Shown piece after piece: positions 58,174-64,000 of a DNA stretch of 64,000 bases. Position numbers and translations under genes: made by a program. How positions within the stretch are numbered: position 1 is the stretch's first letter; the number at the start of each line of letters is the position of its first letter. The notes beneath the pieces are model-generated. The model was not told the DNA's origin. It ran no database searches and was given only the letters and a program-made list of their open reading frames with translations. Location of the stretch: positions 2,046,001 to 2,110,000 of the forward strand of contig NZ_CP144125.1 of the NCBI RefSeq assembly GCF_036429475.1, given 5' to 3'. The stretch comes from Halalkalicoccus sp. CGA53 (GTDB lineage Archaea > Halobacteriota > Halobacteria > Halobacteriales > Halalkalicoccaceae).

Positions 58174-58644
58174 CTATCCGACCTGGATGTGCTCTTCGAG
58201 GTCCGCCCCGATGATCGTCTCGCAGTAGGCACACCGTACGCCGTCGTCTAGGACCGAAAAGCGCGACTCGATCGGCTCGGATCCCGCGCTGATGCAGTTG
58301 CGGTTCGGACACGAGAGCACGCCGATCACCTCTCCGGGCCTGTCGACGCGGCTCTTCTCGACCACGTCGTACCCTCGGACGATGTTGATCGTCGCGGCGG
58401 GGGCGATCAACGAGAGTACGTCGACCTCGTCCTGGTTCAGCTCTCTCCCCTCGACCTTCACGATGTCTTTTCTACCGGTCTCCCCCGACGGGACGTTCAT
58501 CGCGACGCTCACGGTCTCGTCGCCGGAGCCGTCGATCCCGAGGATCCCGAGCACGGTGAGCGCGTGGCCCGCGGTGACGTGGTCGATGACGGTGCCGTCT
58601 CTGATCTTGCTGACACGGAGCTGGTGGTCGTCGTTCTGGCTCAT
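58174..58644 (-). CDS. pyrI: Aspartate carbamoyltransferase regulatory chain
   Basis: 156 residues: [20 protein letters not shown] at the start and the Cys4 zinc site CPNRNC ... CAYCETIIG near the end. It binds PyrB and adjusts its activity. Overlaps pyrB by four bases. Confidence 0.95.
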   Translation of the reverse strand: MSQNDDHQLRVSKIRDGTVIDHVTAGHALTVLGILGIDGSGDETVSVAMNVPSGETGRKDIVKVEGRELNQDEVDVLSLIAPAATINIVRGYDVVEKSRVDRPGEVIGVLSCPNRNCISAGSEPIESRFSVLDDGVRCAYCETIIGADLEEHIQVG

Positions 58645-59546
58645 GAGAGGAGGGTGTCGAGCAGCGCCATCCGCACCGGGACGCCGTTGTGTGCCTGTTC
58701 GAAGTACCGTGCGTGCGACGTCGAATCGAGGTCGGAAGCCACCTCGTCGACTCTTGGGAGGGGATGCATGATCGCGAGGTCCTCGCGGGCCGCCGAGAGC
58801 GCCTCGCGGTCGACGCCGTACTCGCCGGCAACGGCGCGGTACTCGTTCTCGTCGGGAAAGCGTTCTCGTTGGATCCGCGTGACGTAGAGCACGTCGAGTT
58901 CGGGTAGCACCGGTTCGAGCTCCGTGTGCTCTCTGACCCGCGCGCCCGAGTCGTGGAGGTCGTAGCGAACGCTCGCTGGCAGCGAGAGGCTCTCCGGGCC
59001 GATGAAGTGCTGGGAGACGTCGAAGCGCGTGAGCGCCTCGGCCAGCGAGTGGACCGTCCGACCGTACTTCAGGTCGCCCATGATCCCGATCGTGATCTCG
59101 TCGAGCCCGGCGTGTTCGCGGATCGTGTAGAGGTCGAGCAGCGTCTGGGTGGGGTGCTGGCCCGCGCCGTCGCCCGCGTTTACGACGGGGACCGAGACGA
59201 ACTCGCTCGCCATCCGTGCGGCACCCTCCGAGGGGTGTCTGAGCACCAGCGCGTCCGCGTAGCCTTCCACCACCCGGACGGTGTCGGCGAGCGTCTCGCC
59301 TTTCTTCACGCTCGAGGCGTCGACCGGCCCCATGTCGACGACCCCGCCGCCGAGACGTTTGATCGCCGCCTCGAAGCTCATCTTCGTCCGCGTGCTCGGC
59401 TCGAAGAAGAGCAGGCCGAGCAGCGTCCCCGCGTGGCGGCCGGCGACCGACCCCGGATCCGCGTCGATCTCGGCGGCGCGGTCGAGGACCGCCTCGATCT
59501 CCGCCCGCGAGAACTGTTTCGTACCGAGCACGTGGTCGTGCCGCAT
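58641..59546 (-). CDS. pyrB: Aspartate carbamoyltransferase catalytic chain
   Basis: 301 residues with [20 protein letters not shown] (carbamoyl phosphate site), [20 protein letters not shown], and [12 protein letters not shown]. It makes carbamoyl aspartate in pyrimidine synthesis. Stop overlaps pyrI start. Confidence 0.97.
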   Translation of the reverse strand: MRHDHVLGTKQFSRAEIEAVLDRAAEIDADPGSVAGRHAGTLLGLLFFEPSTRTKMSFEAAIKRLGGGVVDMGPVDASSVKKGETLADTVRVVEGYADALVLRHPSEGAARMASEFVSVPVVNAGDGAGQHPTQTLLDLYTIREHAGLDEITIGIMGDLKYGRTVHSLAEALTRFDVSQHFIGPESLSLPASVRYDLHDSGARVREHTELEPVLPELDVLYVTRIQRERFPDENEYRAVAGEYGVDREALSAAREDLAIMHPLPRVDEVASDLDSTSHARYFEQAHNGVPVRMALLDTLLS

Positions 59547-59727
59547 TGGCTGGAGAGAGGGGCAGGAGGACTAAAATCCCGCGGTCCGTCGGTACGGGCG
59601 GACTCCCTTTCTCCGATCGCGTCGTCCCGGACGTATCAGCGGGCCATACACGGACCGCGGCGCGTTAGCCCGCGAATAACGGTCGTGAACCGACGAAACG
59701 TTTAACGTATCCGGAATACTGATACGA

Positions 59728-60360
59728 GTGGTGAGATCGCGCGTGCTCCCGACCGGGATCGAGGTGCTCGACCGCAAGCTGAGCGGCGGCATCCCGGCGG
59801 GCAGCGTGGTCGCGATCACCGCGCCCCCGGCGAGCCAGTCCGAACTCCTGCTCTACGAACTCACCGCCTCGCGGGTGACGCTCTACCTGAGCACACAGCG
59901 ATCGGCCGAGGCCGTGACGGACGCGATCGCCCGGACCAGCGCGCGAACCGGCGACGCGACGGTGCGAGGGATCGACGCCGACGCCCCCCTGGACCACGTC
60001 AACCAGCTCATCCGCGCGCTGCCGGAGGGCTCGAACCTGATCGTCGACCCGGTCGACGTCCTCGAACGCGAGAGCCACGCCCGCTACCAGCACTTCATGA
60101 ACACCTTACAGACCGCGATGGTGAACACCGGCAGCCTCGCCTTCCTCCACGGCCTCGACGGCCACGCCGTCCCGGGAAACCGTGATGTGACGGCCTACAT
60201 GGCAGACGCGGTCTTCGAACTCGAGACCAGGGTGAGCGGCGACGCGATCGAGAACAGGCTCGCTGTCCCGAAGTTCCGCGGATCGAACGCGCTCGAGGAG
60301 ACGATCAAGCTCAGGCTCGCAGAGCGCGTCGAGATCGACACCAGCCGCGATATCGCCTGA
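59728..60360 (+). CDS. RecA/KaiC-like (RAD55 family) protein, degenerate P-loop
   Basis: 210 residues from GTG 59728, about 26 bases after a TTTAACGTA-type TATA element, so leaderless is likely. The fold signature (VLDRKLSGGIPAGSVVAITA) is RAD55/KaiC-like, but the P-loop place reads PPASQSELLL instead of G...GKT/S, so ATP binding is doubtful. Strands SNLIVDPVDVLER and SLAFLHGLDG follow. A regulatory or signalling role is possible. Confidence 0.8.
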   Translation: MVRSRVLPTGIEVLDRKLSGGIPAGSVVAITAPPASQSELLLYELTASRVTLYLSTQRSAEAVTDAIARTSARTGDATVRGIDADAPLDHVNQLIRALPEGSNLIVDPVDVLERESHARYQHFMNTLQTAMVNTGSLAFLHGLDGHAVPGNRDVTAYMADAVFELETRVSGDAIENRLAVPKFRGSNALEETIKLRLAERVEIDTSRDIA

Positions 60361-60367
60361 GGGGAAG

Positions 60368-61405
60368 CTACTCCTCGGTCACGCCCTCGACGTCCTCGAG
60401 ATCGACGTCTTCGATCTCCTCGCCTTCGATCTCCTCTAGGATCTCGTCGGCGTCGACGTCGACGTCGTCGAGCGCCGCCTCGATGTCGCCGAGACCACCC
60501 ATGCCGCCGAGCCCGCCCATGCCGCCCGCGCCCTCGAACGTCTCCTGGACGACGACGCGGTCGAGCTCGAGGCGGTCCATCAGCTCCTGTGCGATCTGCT
60601 GTTTCTGGAAGAGCCACTGCTGGTTCATCGCGAGCTGGGGCGAGCTCTCGATGACGAGCGTCTCGTACTCGACGGTCTCGGTCTCTCTCTCCTCGTCGCT
60701 TTCGACCTCGACCTCCTCCTCTTCCTCCTGGGTCTCGATCCACATCTCGAGGTCCGCGTCGACATACATCGAGAGCATCCCCTGTGCGCGCTCGACGCGG
60801 TCCTCGACACCGCCGACGATCTCGTACTCGTACTCGACGGACTCGCCCGCGAGCGGGTGGTTGAAGTCCACACGTGCCCGCCCGCCGATCACGGTCTCGA
60901 CGTGGCCGTGGCGCCCGTCGATGTCGACGTGCGCGCCGGGGTAGCGGTCGTCCTCGGGGAGCTTCTCGACGCTCACGGTCCTCACGTCGTCGGGGTCGAA
61001 CTCGCCGAACGCCTCGGTGGCCGGGACCGTGACGGTGCCGGTGTCGCCGACCTCCTTCCCGATCAGGTCGGACTCGACCGAGGGGAAGAGGTGGCCCGCG
61101 CCGAGCGTGATCACGCGCGGCTCGATCGTGCGGTCCTCGACGTCGACACCCTCCTCCTCGGCGACCTCGACGTCCGTCGTGTCGACGAGGGTGTCGTTCT
61201 CGACGGTGCGTGCGGTGTAGGCGATCCGGACGAACTCGCCGTCCTGCAGGCCGCCCGCCTCGTTCTCCTCGACTTCCTCGTCACCGTCGTCCGCCGCTTC
61301 CGCCTCCTCCGTCTCGGACTCGTCCGCCTCGGCCGCGTCCTCGGTGGTTTCGGCGTCGAACTCCTCGTCCGCGTCGGCTACCGCGGCCTCATCGTCGTTG
61401 CTCAT
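60368..61405 (-). CDS. FKBP-type prolyl isomerase, SlyD-like, with acidic tail
   Basis: 345 residues. A very acidic N-terminus, then the FKBP part (VRIAYTARTVENDTLVDTTD; ITLGAGHLFPSVESDLIGKE) with an insert-in-flap domain (DIDGRHGHVETVIGGRARVD). Residues 200-345 are a C-terminal helical extension with a run of Glu and a Gly/Met-rich stretch, longer than bacterial SlyD. Folding helper or chaperone in the cytoplasm. Confidence 0.88.
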   Translation of the reverse strand: MSNDDEAAVADADEEFDAETTEDAAEADESETEEAEAADDGDEEVEENEAGGLQDGEFVRIAYTARTVENDTLVDTTDVEVAEEEGVDVEDRTIEPRVITLGAGHLFPSVESDLIGKEVGDTGTVTVPATEAFGEFDPDDVRTVSVEKLPEDDRYPGAHVDIDGRHGHVETVIGGRARVDFNHPLAGESVEYEYEIVGGVEDRVERAQGMLSMYVDADLEMWIETQEEEEEVEVESDEERETETVEYETLVIESSPQLAMNQQWLFQKQQIAQELMDRLELDRVVVQETFEGAGGMGGLGGMGGLGDIEAALDDVDVDADEILEEIEGEEIEDVDLEDVEGVTEE

Positions 61406-61467
61406 ACACTCACCGAGATTCGTTCGGGCCTTAAGAACAACGCTTCGCGCCCGAGGGCGGGATCGGT

Positions 61468-62067
61468 TCAGTTGCTACCGAGGTAGCCGTCGACGGCCGC
61501 CTCGACCGATTCGTAGGTGATCTCGCCGTCGTGTCTGAAGACGAGCGTCCCGTCCTCGTCGTAGACACAGAGCGTCACTGTCGCGTGCGGTCGGTAGGTC
61601 GCGAGGGTCTCCTCGTCGCACATCGCGTGATCCCAGTCGCCACCGTACTCCTCGGCGAACGCCCGGAGGTCGTCCATCGAGGCGTCGAGGTTCGTGTTGA
61701 CCGTCAGCACGTGTGCGTTGTCGCCGTACTCCTCGTGGAAGTCGGCGATCGTTCGGGACTGTTTCTTGCCGTACTCCGAGTGGATGTCGACGAGCAGGAC
61801 GATCGTCGGCTTCTCGATCGGGCCGATAGTGACCGACTCGCCGTCGGGCGTCTCGAGTTCGACCTCGGGGGCCTCGTCGCCCACCTTCGTTCCCTCGTCG
61901 TCATCGTCGTCGTGGTCGTCGTACTCGTCGCCGTCGTGATCGTCGGTGTCGTCGTCCTCGTCGTCGCCGATCTCCGGGTCGTCGTCGTCACCGAGACACC
62001 CGGCCATTCCGGCGAGTGCGATTCCGCCGCTCAGCTGTAGGACACGTCGACGTGTTGCGTCGTGCAT
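61468..62067 (-). CDS. Thioredoxin-fold lipoprotein lacking the CxxC
   Basis: 199 residues: RRRVLQLSGGIALAGMAGC (twin Arg, lipobox), an Asp-rich spacer, then a TlpA-like domain (APEVELETPDGESVTIGPIE). Where CxxC should lie after the first strand it reads LLVDIHSEYGKKQSRTI, so redox activity is unlikely at that position. Later Cys residues (AMCDEE, TLCVYDE) are isolated. Confidence 0.82.
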   Translation of the reverse strand: MHDATRRRVLQLSGGIALAGMAGCLGDDDDPEIGDDEDDDTDDHDGDEYDDHDDDDDEGTKVGDEAPEVELETPDGESVTIGPIEKPTIVLLVDIHSEYGKKQSRTIADFHEEYGDNAHVLTVNTNLDASMDDLRAFAEEYGGDWDHAMCDEETLATYRPHATVTLCVYDEDGTLVFRHDGEITYESVEAAVDGYLGSN

Positions 62068-62284
62068 CAGGTTACTGAACAGGAGTTCGATACTTACTTA
62101 TCCGTGATACAATCTCGATACTCCGCGTTCGGAGCCGTCCTTATACGGTCGTGAAGGGTCGACCGTCGAACGAGCGGGGGTCGTTGGTCGACACATAACA
62201 CGGATTATACGATGCGTAACCGGTCTCCGGTCACGTTCTGCGGCCTCGACGAACGTTCTTCGTGCTCGCAGTCGAACGTCGAGT

Positions 62285-62854
62285 ATGTACGAAGTCGAGG
62301 TGAAGGTCCGGGCCCCACACAGCCCGCTCCGGTCGCGGCTCGCCAAACTCGGAGCGGATCCGATCGGGGCGGTCACGCAGGCGGACACCTACTACGACGC
62401 CCCCCACCGCTCCTTCGCGGAGACCGACGAGGCGGTCCGCATCAGGCGGGAGACGCCCGTAAGGGAGGACGGATCCGGTAACGACGCGACCGTCCTCACG
62501 TACAAGGGGCCGCTCGTCGAGTCGGCGTCGAAGACCAGGGTGGAACGGGAGGTCGACGTCGAAGACGGCGAGGCGATGGCGGCGATCCTCCAGGCGCTCG
62601 GGTTCGAGCCGGTCGCCACGGTCGAAAAGGACCGCGAACGCTTCTCGCTCGAGGGGATGACGGTAACGCTCGATTCCGTCGCGGGCCTCGGCGAGTTCGT
62701 CGAGGCAGAGACCGAGGCGACCGAGGGCGAACGGGTCGCCGCCCGTGAAGAGGTCGTCTCGCTGCTCTCGCGACTCGACCTCGACGCCGACGACCAGCTC
62801 CGCACCTCCTACCTCGAACTGCTGCTCGCGGAGGAACATTCCTCTCAGTTATAA
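62285..62854 (+). CDS. CYTH-domain protein (class IV adenylyl cyclase/ThTPase-like)
   Basis: 189 residues from ATG 62285. The N-terminus MYEVEVKVRAP contains the ExExK signature of CYTH enzymes, followed by QADTYYDAPHRSFAETDEAV and VRIRRETP (Arg pair), TYKGP, then REVDVEDG. It acts on triphosphate-containing substrates; exact activity (cyclase or triphosphatase) is not clear. Confidence 0.88.
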   Translation: MYEVEVKVRAPHSPLRSRLAKLGADPIGAVTQADTYYDAPHRSFAETDEAVRIRRETPVREDGSGNDATVLTYKGPLVESASKTRVEREVDVEDGEAMAAILQALGFEPVATVEKDRERFSLEGMTVTLDSVAGLGEFVEAETEATEGERVAAREEVVSLLSRLDLDADDQLRTSYLELLLAEEHSSQL

Positions 62855-62910
62855 ACTGGTGGCGAAAACTTTCCGCAAGGTATAGCACGCCGGGTGGCGA
62901 ATCCGGGGCA

Positions 62911-64000
62911 ATGACCGAGCGGAACATCCGGGTCGAGCCGATCGATCGTCGGGCAGTCGAAGATCAGGAGGTAGAGATCGTCGAGCGGAAGGGGATCGGC
63001 CACCCGGACTCGATCTGTGACGGGATCGCGGAGAGCGTCTCGAGCGCGCTCGCCCGCGCGTACCTCGACCGGGTCGGGAAGGTGCTCCACTACAACACCG
63101 ACGAGACCCAGCTCGTCGCCGGGCGGGCCGCACCCGCCTTCGGCGGCGGGGAGATGGTCGATCCGATCTACCTCCTGATCGTCGGCCGCGCCACCAAGGA
63201 GTACAAGGGGACGACGATCCCGACCGGAACGATCGCACTCTCGGCCGCCCGCGAGTACCTGGCGGAGACGCTGCCACACCTCGATCTCGGCACCGACGTG
63301 ATCCTCGACGTCAAACTCGGTGAAGGCAGCGGGGACCTCCAGGAGGTCTTCGGCGAGGGCGGCGCGACCGTCCCGATGGCGAACGACACGAGCTTCGGCG
63401 TGGGCCACGCGCCGCTGACCGAGACGGAGCGGATCGTCCTGGAGGCCGAGCGGGGGCTCAACGGGGAGTTTTCGAACGAGACCCCCGCGCTGGGCCAGGA
63501 CGTGAAGATCATGGGCAAACGCGAGGGTGACCGGATCGACGTGACGGTCGCGGCGGCCGCGGTCGACGCCCACGTCCCCGACATGGAGGCGTACAGGGAG
63601 ACGATCGCGGCGGTCAGGGAGTACGTCGCGAACCTGGCCGGCGAGTACACCGATCGGGAGGTGGCGGTCCACGTCAACACCGCCGACGAGTACGACCGGG
63701 GAGCGATCTACCTCACGACGACCGGCACCTCGGCGGAGAACGGCGACGACGGCTCGGTGGGCAGGGGCAACCGTGCGAACGGGCTGATCACGCCCAACCG
63801 CTCGATGTCGATGGAAGCCACCAGCGGAAAGAACCCCGTCAACCACATCGGGAAGATCTACAACTTGTTGAGTACCGAGATCGCCGAATCCGTCGTCGAG
63901 GAGGTCGACGGCATCCGGGATCTGCGGGTGAGGCTGCTCAGCCAGATCGGCCGCCCGATCGACCGGCCGCACGTCGCCGACGCCCACGTCGTCACCGAGG
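62911..64000 (+). CDS. mat: S-adenosylmethionine synthetase (archaeal type), cut by window edge
   Basis: ATG 62911. The frame stays open to the last base. Archaeal MAT signatures: [60 protein letters not shown] and [14 protein letters not shown]. It makes SAM from methionine and ATP. The C-terminal end is missing. Confidence 0.97.
   Translation, partial: MTERNIRVEPIDRRAVEDQEVEIVERKGIGHPDSICDGIAESVSSALARAYLDRVGKVLHYNTDETQLVAGRAAPAFGGGEMVDPIYLLIVGRATKEYKGTTIPTGTIALSAAREYLAETLPHLDLGTDVILDVKLGEGSGDLQEVFGEGGATVPMANDTSFGVGHAPLTETERIVLEAERGLNGEFSNETPALGQDVKIMGKREGDRIDVTVAAAAVDAHVPDMEAYRETIAAVREYVANLAGEYTDREVAVHVNTADEYDRGAIYLTTTGTSAENGDDGSVGRGNRANGLITPNRSMSMEATSGKNPVNHIGKIYNLLSTEIAESVVEEVDGIRDLRVRLLSQIGRPIDRPHVADAHVVTE

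Noticed and set aside
1-64000. CRISPR array or insertion sequence
   Set aside because: No repeated spacer structure, transposase or terminal inverted repeats of an IS were seen.

Overview
The window is a GC-rich haloarchaeal chromosome segment. Predicted proteins are strongly acidic, and the genes include archaeal proteasome alpha, SBDS, RNase P proteins, archaeal MAT, PyrB/PyrI, Tat lipoproteins and TATA-type or leaderless promoters. I cannot name the genus. Positions 1 to about 42.7 kb belong to an integrated tailed virus (provirus) whose left end lies outside the window. From 42.78 kb to the end is ordinary host chromosome.

Provirus layout. (a) 1-2.05 kb: a tightly overlapping run of microproteins, several with Cys-pair zinc knuckles, and a winged-helix protein; an unusual C-rich/G-rich tract and a palindrome lie at 1.23-1.32 kb. 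(b) 2.07-13.5 kb: packaging and head-to-tail genes in the classical order: small and large terminase, portal, Mu-F-like protein, protease/scaffold, decoration protein, HK97-fold capsid protein, connector and completion proteins, tail tube and tail assembly chaperones. (c) 13.7-25.8 kb: tape measure, tail hub and a large adhesion module, ending in a PHP-type phosphoesterase-like protein and a beta-helix plus zinc-carboxypeptidase-like fusion, both candidate host-surface enzymes. No tail sheath was seen, so a siphovirus-like particle is inferred. (d) 25.8-27.8 kb: small membrane proteins and a HxlR-like regulator. (e) 28.0-32.0 kb: an AT-richer cargo island of membrane proteins, including a PilA-type pilin. 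(f) 32.1-37.3 kb: regulators with a duplicated and partly decayed winged-helix unit, an HNH nuclease, an FxLYD lipoprotein and a phiH1-like repressor facing a divergent control region. (g) 37.4-41.4 kb: a second chain of overlapping zinc-knuckle microproteins. (h) 41.4-42.65 kb: the tyrosine integrase, reading back into the element. The element ends between the integrase and the acylphosphatase gene, with no tRNA visible there.

Host part. The order is acylphosphatase, Nnr and MoaC, a peroxiredoxin, HflX with a short DUF2209-like gene, FUN14, then the leftward RNase P/proteasome/SBDS cluster. These are followed by an aldehyde dehydrogenase, lipoproteins, a COG1325 RNA-binding protein, NUDIX, two adjacent TenA proteins, an HtrA-like Tat lipoprotein, PyrI/PyrB, a KaiC/RAD55-like ATPase with a degenerate P-loop, SlyD-like FKBP, a thioredoxin-fold lipoprotein without its cysteines, a CYTH protein and the start of S-adenosylmethionine synthetase, cut by the window edge.

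Most notable for follow-up: the two enzymatic tail proteins; the pilin and membrane-protein cargo island as a candidate superinfection-exclusion or lysogenic-conversion locus; the chimeric remnant inside the duplicated regulator locus; the G-quadruplex-prone tract before the terminase genes; and the operators around 34.75 kb and 37.0 kb.
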